DNA of 64,000 bases from Lunularia cruciata (taxonomy: Eukaryota; Streptophyta; Marchantiopsida; Lunulariales; Lunulariaceae), in NCBI GenBank assembly GCA_948567375.1, contig OX419758.1:2361001-2425000 (forward strand), read 5' to 3'. Shown in pieces: positions 31,903-44,178 of the stretch; position 1 is the first letter of the stretch, and each line of letters opens with the position of its first letter. The position numbers and the translations under genes were made by a program. The notes beneath the pieces are model-generated. The model was not told the origin of the DNA, made no database searches, and saw only the letters and a program-made list of their open reading frames with translations.

Positions 31903-34440
31903 AATGGACCAATAAATTAGATGATTTTAGCTTTATTATCCCCAAACAAAAATTTTAGCAGTTATATTTAAAAATTAGACTTATCTAAGGAAGATTCTAA
32001 AATAGCATTTAAACCTAACACTTCAAATTTAGTATGGTTTTAATAGGCATCTAAACATGCAATCAATAACCAAAATTAATTAATTATCTTGTTGATTTTT
32101 CATTAAAATCTTGATCATTAAGTTTGAAATTAGGTTAACTTCTTTATTTTTTTAGATTGAGTGTAAATGATGCTTGCTAAGGCTAAAGTGGTTTCAACAA
32201 AACTCTCAACAAGACTATAAAGATAACTTAAGGTTAAAATTCACATATTTATCAAGAAGTAACTAGAGGAAATATTATTTATATATTCATAAAATTTTAG
32301 ATATTATTTTTATATTCATAAAAAATTTGTGGTTAAATATGGTTCAAAAAATTTGATAACTTTGAAAAAGCAATAGACAAAATACTAGTGATTGCTTAAT
32401 GCCTCAATACCAAATAAATAAACTTGAACTCAACCTAATATGTATATATATATATATAAAAGTTAGCATTACTTACCAAGCCACTTAATGTAGCTCTTTT
32501 TAAGAAGAAGGTTCCAAAATTGCACTTCAATCTAATATAAAAAAAATCAATTGTTCTTACTACAATGCTAATAATGAGCAAATAAAAAATTAATTTTATC
32601 TAGGAATAGATAAAATAAAATGGCATAATTTTTTAATTTTAGAACCTAACATAATAATAATTAGAGTATATAAATAATTCAAAAAATGATTACTTTTACA
32701 TCATACTCAAAATAGCATATTCCTTTCTTCTTTTGAATGTAGTTTTGTATCTTTGCACCAATAGATATAATTTGATATCTTCTTCTTTCTCTTATATGGA
32801 GCTTCCTCTATTAAATCTTCTCCTTCTTACTGGAGTGTGTTCTCAATGTAATTTCTTTTGAAGTAGAATGTACTCTTTTTGTAAATTCAGTTTTTGGATT
32901 GAAGAGAATCTTTTTATAGAATTATAGAATATATTAAATGAGATAAGTAAAATATTTCAAACCAAAATTTAAGAGAGTAAATTAACTCTTTTTATTTTAA
33001 GTAAATTATTTAAATTTAAGGATTTATCCATATGTTTTTCAAATATTACTTTCTATAATTCTAAAATTGATCCATGGAACTTATTATGGTAGAGAGTTTT
33101 ATCTCCATTATCAACCATTTTTAGTTATAAATACCAATTTTAGTATAAGTTTAATCTCCAAATGATAAGCTCAAATAAGATATTCTTTGCAAAACCATTT
33201 CTATTTCCTTATATTGCTGAAAAAAATTTAACTTTACTATTTAGTACACTTCTCTAGAACAAAATCAGGATTCTATACTTGCAACTGAACTTTATCTCAA
33301 AAAATTTATTAAAACTTTTTGAGAATTTTTTTTATTAAAACTACCTTTAAGACTAAGTACTTTCTAGTTACATCTTGTTTTTTTCATCATAACTTAAGAA
33401 AGCTCTTTAACTTTATCTTTCTTTCTAGAATGGATTCAAATTGTATTGGATGTGTAACAAGGGACTTAGATTCTATATCTACCATTTTTGTGTGGAATGG
33501 AAGGTCTATCATGTATGAAGGAGATTGCACTTGTAATATTTTTTAGTAGTTGTGCATTCTTTCCACCTTTGCTTCACTCTATTTTGAGGTTGATGATAGA
33601 CCAATTTTGGAAGTATAGTGTTGGACGTGGAGGAGTGATGCTTCCACACCAAGTACTATTGTGTTAACAAGATATTTGTCTTCTCAAACTAAGATTATTT
33701 CCCATCCTTTGACTTTATGCCTTCTAATTTTCTAATTGAACTAATATCAATAAATATGATATATAAAATATAGAATATTATTATTATTCTTCAAATAAAT
33801 ATCAATCAACTTTATATAAATAGTTCAATGAGATTAAATGAAATTATTTTTAATAACTATGAGTTATATAGTTATGTAATATTTAAGAGTTCTTTTAGAG
33901 CTTTGTATTTTAGATTTAACCAAAGAATAGACACTTCTCGAGAGTGTGTTAAAAATATATTTATTGAAAGGATAACTAGAGAAAAATAATTAGAAGGGGT
34001 TACGCTAAAACAGTAGTAGTATCAGATGTAAAATTTATTCTATAAGAATATAATTATGTAAAAGATATTACCAAATGTTACATTATAATCTATGAAAAAT
34101 ATTAATTTCATTAACCAAATCATATTTATGTCATTTAGCAAAGAGTTACCCAAACTTATAATCTTAAAAAATTTCCTATAATATTCTTGATATTCAATAA
34201 AATTTACAGAGGTATATTTTTAAATAAAATTTGATAGATTTAATAAATTTGATTATATATTTAAATTGATCCAGAATATAAAATTTCTAATAAAAACATA
34301 TAAGAAATTGATGTATTTAAGAAAAATTCTATTTAATAGTTTCACTAATTACATCTTTTGAACTTTAGCAATATAATTACTAATAATATTAATAGGAGTA
34401 TTAATATGAGTATGATATACTATTTCCAAAAGATACTCAA
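31903..34440. other. AT-rich desert, no gene recognised
   Basis: Strongly AT-rich sequence with only short frames, including one of 75 codons (33319-33546) without recognisable features. Confidence 0.6.
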
Positions 34441-35110
34441 ATTCAATGGCCTTTATGAAGTAGGGGCCCAAGATGAGCGAACTCGATCTATGGACAGATG
34501 AATGGAGCAATCATGAGTTCGAATCTTAACGTTCCTCTCAACCTTTGGAGTTTTCACATCTGGCTTAACTTGTGGAAAACAATTCATCGACTATCGTCAC
34601 CTGGTAAGGGATAGTATATCTAAACCGGAAGTGCTGCTTACGGTATAACAACATAAAATCCAAACCCGGGAATATTCCCTGATGTCCAGAGAGCGACACG
34701 CTCTTCCATCGACCAGTGGCTTCGCTCCTCAAATGTTTCATGAAACGCGCCGGAAACTGAGGCGAGAGCACATACGAGTTTGAGCCGACTTGGAGGTCCG
34801 AAGGACCGAAGAGGAGCAAAGCTGAAAAGCCCCTAACCATAGCGAACCCTAGGGACAAGATAATACAGGAGGCTTTCCGGATGATACTGGAAATTATCTA
34901 CGGAACCAAGGTTCAAAGAAATATCCCACAGCTTCTGAAGGAACAAGGGTACTCACTAGGCCCCGAGGAACATAAAAATGCGGTGGAAAAACCCATCGTG
35001 GTGGTTCGAATTCGATCCTCGGAAATGCTTCGACAAATCTATGACTATAAATATTTAGTTTATTTTTCAAAACTATGTAGTGGATTTCAAGGAGTGTTGA
35101 TACAGAACCA
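34441..35110 (+). pseudogene. Organellar-type group II intron maturase (RT) fragment, probable NUMT
   Basis: This stretch is visibly richer in G+C than both flanks. A continuous plus frame from about 34774 reads YEFEPTWRSEGPKRSKAEKP then LTIANPRDKIIQEAFRMILE and IIYG. P-L-T-I-x-N-P-R-D-K-I-x-Q-E-A-x-R-M-I-L-E is the hallmark of reverse transcriptases of bacterial/organellar group II intron maturases. After IIYG the frame continues about 65 codons (VVVRIRSSEMLRQIYDYK) without the expected palm motifs, so it is truncated or rearranged. Plant mitochondria carry many such introns, so transfer of mitochondrial DNA to the nucleus is the likely source. Upstream 34441-34770 has no clear frame and may be intron or flanking organellar sequence. 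Confidence 0.6.
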
Positions 35111-35220
35111 TGATCAAGAAGTATGAGCAGATTCTCTAAGGAAATAATATTAAAGTAAGATTTTGAAGAAATATAGTATAGTATTTTATAAAGACTTGTA
35201 TTTTTAGAACAGTGTAATCA

Positions 35221-35223
<3 letters not shown>

Positions 35224-35281
<58 letters not shown>
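35224..35281. repeat. (AT)n microsatellite
   Basis: About 58 bases of uninterrupted AT dinucleotides. Confidence 0.97.
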
Positions 35282-35283
<2 letters not shown>

Positions 35284-35514
35284 TTTGACACGTAGCAAAG
35301 GAGGTTATTGACTATCTTCTTAAGTGATGAATTTTAACTAAAATTATGTGCAATTAATTTTTTAATTTTTATTAGTTTAATTTAATATTATAAGAATTAT
35401 TCAATACATGTTATATCTAAAAGTTGAATAAATATATAGTAACATAACAAAGGAAAATAAAATTAAATATTTTAATCCAATTAATATTTATATAAAATAT
35501 ATTATAAGTTCTGT

Positions 35515-36250
35515 TGTACAACCCAATGTATACATAATAATAGTATAATTGGTGAACAAGTTTTTCCTTTGAGGATACAAGATCGAAATGACTAAAATGA
35601 CTAAGATATAGTGTCATAGTGCAAACAATCTATTATTTTGTATTTAACCTCTTCGGCAAAGTCATTCCTAGAATAGGGTAGAGTCACCATCTCGGGTACA
35701 TTATGAGAAGAGAAAATCACCAATAATCATACTCATGATAGATTGAATCCAAAGGATTCTTGATTGTGATGGTTCATCCGTAATGAGGTTCACTTTATCC
35801 CAAAATTTTATGCCTTCTCCATTACCCAACCAAATTCTTGAAAACTATGTCGAAGCAATCATTAGTACTCCAATCTACACCCACGGATTTCATCCGATCA
35901 TAAGTACTCCGATCTACACCCACGTCACGGATTTCATCTTTTACAAGATCGACAATATTAAGATGTCTTATGGATAGTGTCTTAGAAAGCACAAACTAAG
36001 AGGGAGTAAGACCTCCTATGGGTCCAATCACTTTGACTACTACAATTGTAGCATAACATTCCATCTTTCCTTGAAGGCACAACATCATAGGAATCTTGAA
36101 TGACTCTGCTAATGAATCTTACAAGTTAGTGTTACTTTAGAATACTCCAAGTGTGTAGCAACATATCTATGTGTTGTTCTTGACCTATACATAGCCTCTA
36201 GAGCTGTACAATCTAGTTCCACATGAATGATTTCACTCACTCAAATTCTT
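35515..36250 (+). repeat. Dispersed repeat family C, copy 3
   Basis: It starts ACAACCCAATG, followed by AGTATAATTGGTGAACAAG, TTGAGGATACAAG and AACCTCTTCGGCAAAG, the same succession as 7495-8075. A short internal duplication (GTACTCC-A/G-ATCTACACCCACG near 35867 and 35906) is present. Confidence 0.5.
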
Positions 36251-37272
36251 TTTCTCATGCATCAAGATTCCTCACTCCCAATGAATCAAGCATGCAATCA
36301 CTCATATAAAGTGCAAAATAATACACATACACAAACTGAATAGTCTTTCTGGTATAAAGCCCATTTATTACAATGAAAAGATGCATCAAATGAACCCAAT
36401 AAACATTGGGTCTGAGGCTTGTATACATTTTATGGTGCACAATTTTTGTTTTAATGGTTTTTTTAGTTAATATTACTATTGTTTGAGAGGAAATGCTATC
36501 TTGTTTTACAATTTTGGTAAGAAAATATGTAATGTGCATTCTTCAAAGTTGTGCATATTGATCTAACAACATGAATAATAGAGTCTGAGCTAAAGGAACA
36601 TCCAAGGAAGAATACCAAAAACAAACTTTGGATTAAAGGATACTCAAAGGCATTGGACTTAATACCAACAAATTTTTTCTAAATGCAAACCACCTTTCTT
36701 AAATTGAAATGGTTGTACTTGAATTGGTTGGCGTTGATCTTTGAGTAGAAGATCTATGTACAAAATGGCATTTGTCTTGGAAGCACTTTGCATGATAATC
36801 AAAATTAAACCAAATGAATTTGCCCCAATTTTGCTTAGTTCCAAATCTGACATATGACAAAGACTATACACGCCTTTGAATGCATTGCCAACCAATTCAA
36901 GTACAATTGTTTCATTTCAAGAAGGGTGGTTTGCATGTAGAAAAGGACGGTTGATATTCAACCTAATACCCATATCCAAAACCAAGACCTTTGGAGAAAG
37001 AGATGGCTCACATATGCAAGAAATACTTAGCATTGAAGGAGTGGTAAGGACAAAAGGACAACTCAACCACTTCTTGGCTAAAGAATGACTAAAGATAAGA
37101 CTTTGCCTATAAAACAAAGTGAAGAATGGCCAATTCTATTATCTTTTTTTTTGTTGTAAATTATAGGTGATTGCTTAGTCTAAAAAACCCAAATCAATCC
37201 CAAATTCCATCCTTTGCTGTTGTAGCTTTCTTCAAATTTGACCAACCTTTGCCCTAATTTTTTAACATTTGG
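36251..37272. other. No gene recognised
   Basis: Short frames on both strands without domains. Composition is similar to the neighbouring coiled-coil element, so part may be its LTR or leader. Confidence 0.4.
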
Positions 37273-39560
37273 TAGAATGGTTTTTGTTTAGAAACCCATA
37301 AGGTAGGCACTCAAAACCATCCTCCAAAGCTCATTAATGAATGCTTGGCCAATGTACTATAAGAGGGAATTGATACAAGGCAATCATGTGGGTTTCTTGC
37401 TTTGGGATTAGGATGTCACAGATTTTGAGATCATCCATGATTACAAAATTAAGAGACAGAAGAATAGTGTGGACTTGAGAAGAAATCCCATGAGCTAGAC
37501 TAAAGTGCATTGGAAGAATGTTTTTGGTCCCAATGCATGGTCCATCCAGAGCAGTGAAAATTGACACCAAGTTCTATGAGTAGGAGTTGACTCATGAGAT
37601 CAAGGAGACCTTTGAGGAACCTTGTAACCAAAACAATGGTTGGAAAGTTCTCAACTATAAGGACTCTGGTAAAAAATCAATAGTTGAAGCAATTATGAAG
37701 TTGTTCTATCATAAACAAACAACTTACTTGACAAACACCCAAGGAATTTTCTTTTATAAGACATATGAGGGCAAAACTAGGCACACATGTTCTACCTACA
37801 AGCCCAAACCCTTCACAAGGATTTCTTGGAGGAAGGAGGTGCTACCTATTTGGCACCTTTTGCAATTTGAATTTGCTCAATGAGGAGTAGTGCAAGAGAT
37901 TTCCCAATCATTACCATGTTGTAGAGTACTTTGCTTCCCAAGCCAAAGGAAAGTCAATGATCAAGAAGTATTGGGAATTGGATGCAAAATTTGCTAGGAT
38001 TTTCAAGTCCTTGTCTATGGAGGAAAAAGTGGCAGGACCGAAGACAAAGAAGAAGCAAGCACTCCCACCAATTAAAGTTGTGCAATATTATTAGCTAGAA
38101 AAATTATCTAAATGAAAAAATTGGCTTGGTAGTATCTTTATAGATGGTGTACATGATGGTCTAAGTGAAGCAGATCAAGAAGTCACCAAAAGAGGACTTC
38201 CACTAATAGTGTAGAGGTTAAAAAACACACCAAAAACTATAGAGCCAATTATAGAGACCTAAACAAAAGAATTAGGCCTTGAAAAATGGAAGTCCCTCTT
38301 GTCAAGGGTGTTGCCTCAACATTATCCTCATTGACTTTGGTTTTTTGAGATCTTTCCAACGATACCAATTCCATGCTATTTTGAGCTTTCTACAAAAAGA
38401 TTCCCAAATATTCCCTTTGGTCAAAATTGTTTGACCAACCAGATGGGACCAAGGTTGATGTATCACCAACCCATTATCTAACCTAAGGGTGTAGCTCTCT
38501 CAAAGGAGATCTTCTCCACTATATAATAAAGTTGAAGTGCTCCTTGGGTGCATTTAGTTGAAGTGCAAGAAATTTGGCCTGAAGTTCAAGAATACATTTG
38601 GCTAGATGACCAAAAGGGAGATGAAGTAGAAGAAGAATTAGACATTGAGGCAAGAGGACCTCCCACACAAGTAGAAGAATCAACCAAAGTCCCTATCTCA
38701 GTGGAGAAGGAGGAAGGATCAAGCCAAACCATCACAAGTATAGGATAAGAGGAGGCCCACTTCATCATTCATTTGGTGGATGTAGTGATACAATCTATGG
38801 ACCTTTTTCTACCATAATACCAATGAAATTGCAGATAATACTACCTTGTTGTGGAGGATGCACAAGCAAATCTACACCAAGAAAGCAAAAGAAGTCAAGC
38901 TCCATGAGGAAGTTATCCAGAGCCAAGATTGCTTCAAGGAGGAAGCAAAGAGGGCAAACTCTTTGGTGTAGGAAGTGTTTGAGGAAAAGAAGAAGATTAC
39001 CTCCATTTCTTCTGCCCACCAAAGCCAAGCAAAGGAGTTGGGCTATGTGCAACTAGAGTTAGGAAAGTTGAGAATGAAGAAGAAGGAGAAAAAGAAGGAT
39101 CTTAACTATGAAGACCAGCTCCAAGCTCAAGACAAGGAGATTCAAATTCTACAACAAGAGCTAAACGACACCAAGGTTTTGAATGTGACTTTGGACTTGC
39201 AAATGCTCAAGTATAGGAATGAGGTAGCCTTGTAGCTCAAAGCCCAAGCCAAGGAGTTTGCTTTGGCCTTGGAGAAAGGGATCAAAATTGAGCAGAAACA
39301 CAAGGTGGCCAAAGATGACATTCAAGCAAAGTGCTTGCATATTGAGGAAATGAAGGAGTGACTTCAACAAGTAGAGGAAGTTTGAAGCCAATTAGTGGAG
39401 CTACTCCAAGAAAAAGCCAAATGGAGAGTTACCAAAGCCAAGATCCACATGTTGAAGTTGTAGGTTCAAAAACTCAAAGTGAAGACATACAAGGAGGGGA
39501 AGATGGATCAACTCGCTCTTTGGCTCCAAAGCCGCACAGATAGAGAATTCAACAAAGTTC
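37273..39560 (+). pseudogene. Unrecognised coiled-coil element protein, copy 2, split by a solo LTR
   Basis: The N-terminal part shows VGFLLWD, then LRRNPMS and KVHWKNVFG, matching VSFLLWN, LRVNVREW and DWRKTLG of the 5.5-kb copy. Next come HEIKETFEEPCNQNNGWKVL and NYKDSGKKSIVEAIMKLF with QTTYLTNTQGIFFYKTYEG, matching NGW, NYK and TTYLTN there. After PPIK a solo LTR interrupts (38081-38555) and the frame resumes VEVQEIWPEVQEYIW. An acidic region and a long Lys/Glu/Gln heptad-rich coiled coil (38830-39400) follow in shifting frames. Same architecture as copy 1; function unknown. Confidence 0.5.
38081..38555 (+). repeat. Solo LTR, family A, copy 5, truncated at its 3' end
   Basis: It starts TGCAATATTATTAGCTAG and includes the family CTATATAATAAAG box (near 38519), but lacks the last part present in copies 1-3. 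AGTTG flanks it on both sides (38076-38080 and 38556-38560) and it splits the coiled-coil reading region. Confidence 0.7.
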
Positions 39561-40404
39561 ACAACCCCTATATGCTAAAGATCATAGACTATAAGGAACA
39601 CACCAAGGAGGTCATTTGGCTAGTGAAGGCTAAAGGATGCTATTCACAATAGAGTGCAATACCAAGGGTACTTTGCTCGAGTGAAGATGTGACTATTGTG
39701 TTAGTATAGTCTAATTCTCACTAAAAATTCTAACAATTGTACATAGGACTTAGTAGATTCCTACAAGAACCCATCCTCTTAAAAGTGGAAGTTCTTTGTA
39801 AATTTGTAAATTAGACACACAACCAAATATATGATAGGCTTGATAGGCTTTCTGAGGTGAATGTTCTTTGGCTGAGTTTCTGAGCAAAGAACTCTTTGGT
39901 GCAGTAAACTAAGCACAAAATTCAATTCCAGTAGTGCATACTCCGAGTAAGGACTGACACCTTCATTCCCATCTTGTCAAAAGTTTAATTAAGTGGTTAG
40001 ATAAGATAAAAGAGACATCAAGATTGTAATTGGTGGCACGACGTAGTTAGATTTGGCAAGGAACCCGCTGAGTCATCAAAGATCCTTTTGGGCAAAATGG
40101 AAGTAATAGTATGATATTATACATAAGACTTTTGCCCTATAATAACCAAGTCCACTTTTCTATACTTTGTATCACACAAAGGTCCAGTCTTATCAATCGG
40201 TATTCACCTAGCATCTCGCTTTGAATGCCATTGTAGTGTACATGTGCAAATCTTGCTTAAGGATTGCAATTATTGAATCTAGGAGGAAGGATTGGCAATT
40301 AGAGTCTAAATGTGTAGAGTAGCCCAATGATGGATTTGATCAATCCTAACTGCCATCAGTAACATGAAGTCAAAACTCATGGACATTTGCTTACCGGCCC
40401 ATTT
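39561..40404. other. No gene recognised
   Basis: Only short frames and no motif. Confidence 0.5.
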
Positions 40405-40405
40405 G

Positions 40406-40784
40406 CTCTTGGGAAAGAACCACTCTTAGTATGACAGCAGAGCTACCAATAGGATAGCACTCTATAAAAACCTGAAAATATACTAAATCACTCTCAAAAA
40501 ACTTGTAATTGGAAGTGATGGTGCACTTCACTTCAAAGTTCACTTTGCCCCAAAGCCACCAACCTCAATAGCACGTTCTACCCTTCTCCAAAGGCACATA
40601 GAACACGTTATCAAGGTAAGTGGCTTTGGGGCAAAGTGAACTTAAGTGTGGAGTGCACCATCACCTTTAGGATAACTTTGGTTACAAGTAGTTTTGAGAG
40701 TGATTAATCATATTTTCAGGTTTCTATAAAGTGCTACAAAGAGTACTTTTACCCTCATACTGGGAGTGGTTTCTGCCCAAGAGG
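40406..40784. repeat. Large imperfect inverted repeat (fold-back) of family C
   Basis: The left arm 40406-40559 and right arm 40620-40784 are reverse complements over long stretches. For example, CTCTTGGGAAAGAACCACTC pairs with GAGTGGTTTCTGCCCAAGAG, and AAGTTCACTTTGCCCCAAAG is mirrored exactly at the inner ends. About 60 bp separate the arms. The right arm continues outward as a minus-strand family C copy to about 40900. Transcription would give a long hairpin RNA. Confidence 0.85.
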
Positions 40785-41334
40785 TTAAACAACAAACAAA
40801 ACAAAGTGCAACATGTGATACTTTTCCTCTACTTTTAGTCATTTCCAACCAATATCCTAGTGAGTTTGACTTGTTCTTACTATTTTTATACTAGTATGTC
40901 AACAATATTCTACTCACACATTCCTACTTAGCTGCCAAAGAAATCCAATGGTTACAATGTACTGGAAATCCTCTCATTACATCTAAGCCACTCAATGTCA
41001 ATCACATCTTATCTACTTATCAAACCCTAAATCTAATATTCAATAGGCTGATCTACAAGGAGTGGCCACCTCTACCTCTTGTCATTTACCGCTATTATGT
41101 CAAGTGAAAATAATAACATAGATCTTCATGTCTTATCCTAACTATTGTATACAAACAATTTACAAATATGAAATGTCTTATACTATGACTATGAAAGCTA
41201 CCTTGTCATATCTACAAGATGGCTCTTAGTCTTTCGTGACAAAGTTGGATGTTGCTTATTTTCTATGAAGTTGTTGATAGTGTTACTCAACATGCAAAGA
41301 TGATATGGCAGTGATTTGACAAACTCCTCGCTCC

Positions 41335-41800
41335 TTTGCATACTTGAATGTATGAGATACAAGAGTTGCAATATGAGATACAAGATGAGAAGTATGACAT
41401 ACATGATGATGATATATGAGGTATGAGAGATGAAGTATGAGATATGACATATGAGGTACAAGACATGAAGTACAAGATACAAAATATGAGGTAAGAGATG
41501 ATGTCCATGTACAAGGTATAAGATGAGGTAGGAGATGAGTACAAGTACAAGGAGGACAAGGTTGGATATGATGCATGAGTACAAGGTTTGAGATGAGTAT
41601 GAGTATGAGATATGAAGTACAAGGTACAAGGAGTATAAAGTTGGATACAAGGCACAAGTATGAGTATGAGAGATGAAGTATGAGGTATGAGGAGTACAAG
41701 GTTGGATACAAGGCAAGAGTATGAGGTCCAAGACAAGTATGAGAGATGAAGTATGAGGTAAAAGTAGTATGAGGTCTGAGTATGATGTCCATACGCTCAT
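41335..41800. repeat. Degenerate minisatellite (GTATGAGATAAGTACAAGG-type)
   Basis: About 460 bp of imperfect repeats of words such as GATGAAGTATGAGGTATGAG and GTACAAGGTTGGATACAAGG. Near 41600-41760 there is a higher-order period of roughly 65-75 bp. All three minus-strand frames are open through it, because the plus strand is made of purine-rich words lacking reverse-complement stops. This is a composition effect, not a gene. Confidence 0.8.
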
Positions 41801-41816
41801 ATAGTTCTAACTTCAT

Positions 41817-42839
41817 ATGGTTGTAACTAGAAATCCCTTTAGAAGCAATTTATAGTGAGATCAAGATCATTCTATTTGGACATGTAACCATAGAAATATC
41901 AATTATAAAGTACGTGTAGCAAAATTCCTCCTTAGAGATGACTCTTACAAATTGAAGATTGATGGCGGCAAAGGCTATCTTTTTCATACCTTGGCATACA
42001 CAAAGATGAAGCTAAATAATACCACATTGAGTGGTTTCTTACCTAGGCATAATAACATACTTCTTTCTTCCTAACAAAAGTATAAAATTGAATAAAATTA
42101 CACACTTGAGAAATGGTGAATTGTCATATCTATAATCATCTTTTTAGAGAAAAATATTATTATAAATAGAAATTTTGCAATAAGAGAATATCATCAACTA
42201 AATATTTTACTCCAAAATAAATTTATCAAACAATTGATTAAAGTGGATAGCTATATTGACTTGCTTAAGAGAGTTTAGTTTAATGCTTTTATTAATTTTA
42301 TTTTATTCATGTCATACTTTTATAAGTAAACAACCTTATTCTTATTATATTTATCTTTCTTTCTTCTATGAAATTTTAAATTTTTTTTTCAATTATTGTG
42401 TAAATTTTAAGAATCTATTTTTAGCACCTTTAAAGATATAATCTTGAAGAGTATTTTCTTTAACATGGAAAATTTTAATTTTTTTAATATAAATCTGAGA
42501 AACCAGATATGTAACATATTAATTAATAGTTGAATTTGGGAAAATTTAAAGTTTGCATGGTTATAAAAGTTCAAGATCAAGATCCAAAAAAGAAAGAGGA
42601 TAAAAATGAGTCAATTGAATGAGTATAATGCTTAAGCAAAAGATAGTAAAATATCTTGTTATTTTGACTCAAGATAATTAAGAATTATTTCTTAACAAGA
42701 TATGAATTAAATTCCTATCAAATCTACTCGACACCTTATTGGTCAATTTTTATAAAAAAAAGTTCATATTTCTCCTTTTGAAGCTATCTACAGCTTCATT
42801 ATTTACTTTTGAGTGTAGTTCTAGACTAGATGTAGCAAC
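41817..42839. other. AT-rich sequence, no gene recognised
   Basis: Only short, AT-driven frames. Confidence 0.6.
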
Positions 42840-44178
42840 AATCCATATGCACCATGTCCTTTTGGATGACAACTACCCATAATGCCATCAAGGACATAGT
42901 ATTTGTTATGGCCCAAAAGAGTGGATACCTTGCTCAAAAAGAGCATTTAATTGTTTTGCAAACATGTGTTAGTGCAACATTATACATGGTTCAAGATGAT
43001 CAGCTTACAACAACGGATATATTGCGGTTATGGACTCTACACATGATGCAGTTTTGGAGGGAATGATTACTCATCCACCTTGATGGGCGGCAAGTTGTAA
43101 TACCAAGGGTTAGCCATATGATCTAGATGTGAAATTCAGTTTGGTAACATCTAGAATGATGTTATACATGATGGTCAAAATAGATCAGATAGAAGTATCA
43201 CCAAAAGAGTACTTCTACTAATAGGGCAGAAACCGAAATAGACTTGAGAACCTTAGAACCAATAGCTAGACATATGATTTAAAGGTGAGAATTGGTTTGG
43301 TAACATCTGGAAGGATGTTACACATGATGGACTAAACAGATCAGAAAGAGGTATCACCAAAAGAGGACTTCTACTAATAGAGTAGGAACCAAAATATGCC
43401 TGAAATCTTTGAAGGCAATTTCGGAGGCCTAAACTGATGAATTAGGCCTCGAAAATGTGCAGATTCCCCCCCAACAAAGGGAAGGCTAGCCTTCCCTCCC
43501 CCTGGTTTGTCTCGTCGAGAGCTTTCCAACGGTACCTTACTCATGTGATTATGAGATTCCTACATGAAGATTCCCTAAAAGATTCCCTCCGGTCAAAGCT
43601 TGTTTGACCAACCAGATAGGACCTAGACCAAACAAGTCACCCATCCAAGTAAGTAATCCAAGGGTGGAGCTTGCTGACATGTCACCTATCTGTGTCCCTA
43701 ATCCTATGGTGGAGCTTCCTTGGAGGAGATCCTCTTTGTCTATATAATAAAGAGAAGGTGCTCCCTTGGGGCATCGAAAGTTTGAGTGTGCAATCTGTGT
43801 TTTCTCTCTTCTCTTGTCCTCGGAGTATTACACAAGTGGAGCAACAACACGTAAGGTCTTTAAGTATAAGGGTATGCCGCGAGGTCACCTCTTTGTTCCT
43901 CTACTAGCCTTGAAGTTATATAAAGTGATGGACACAACATTTGACACATTTGTTAGGGAGTGCACAAGACCTTATCATGTTAAACATTAGGGGGTACCAC
44001 TCTCACTCTCATACTTTGTAGTATATTTTAGACAGTGTGTGTCCATTGCTCTACATACGACATTGGCTAGTGCAATCCATAGGAGAGTAATCACACTAGG
44101 TGATACTTTTCTTGATGCTCCAATAGTTTGTAGACCTAACGCATTGCATAACTCAGATATCTTAGGTGCGGTCGAGTA
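42840..44178 (+). pseudogene. Probable non-LTR retrotransposon C-terminal region, split by a solo LTR
   Basis: The left part (42840-43095) reads THNAIKDIVFVMAQKSGYLA, then DILRLWT and, with a frame change, DAVLEG and HLDGRQ. The right part (43833-44178) reads KVFKYKGMPRGHLFVPLLAL, KLYKVMDTTFDTFVRECTRP and, after a stop, YFRQCVSIALHTTLASAIH. The succession R-H-x-A-I-K-D, LDGRQ, H-x-F-V-P-L-A-x-x-x-Y and W/Y-F-R-Q-x-V-S-I-A-L resembles the C-terminal block after the RT in non-LTR-type reverse transcriptase proteins. I recall it from early land plants, algae and oomycetes, often with a restriction-like endonuclease fold. The family match is from memory and moderate. Confidence 0.4.
43096..43832 (+). 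repeat. Solo LTR, family A, copy 3, with perfect target duplication
   Basis: It starts TGTAATACCAAGG and ends GGAGTATTACA. Identical 5-bp flanks CAAGT lie at 43091-43095 and 43833-43837. It has the doubled 156-bp unit like copy 1 and a CTATATAATAAAG promoter box near 43739. It interrupts the non-LTR fragment exactly between its two halves. Confidence 0.93.

Noticed and set aside
34470-34540. tRNA-like sequence (GAGTTCGAATCTTAAC resembles a B box)
   Set aside because: No matching A box or cloverleaf could be built by eye. It more likely belongs to the organellar insert.
34565-34858. A 97-codon minus-strand open frame
   Set aside because: It is the shadow of the plus-strand maturase frame and its upstream sequence.
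41198-41816. Ser/Leu/Tyr/His-rich minus-strand proteins of up to 200 codons
   Set aside because: All three frames are open because of the minisatellite composition; no protein feature beyond the repeat.
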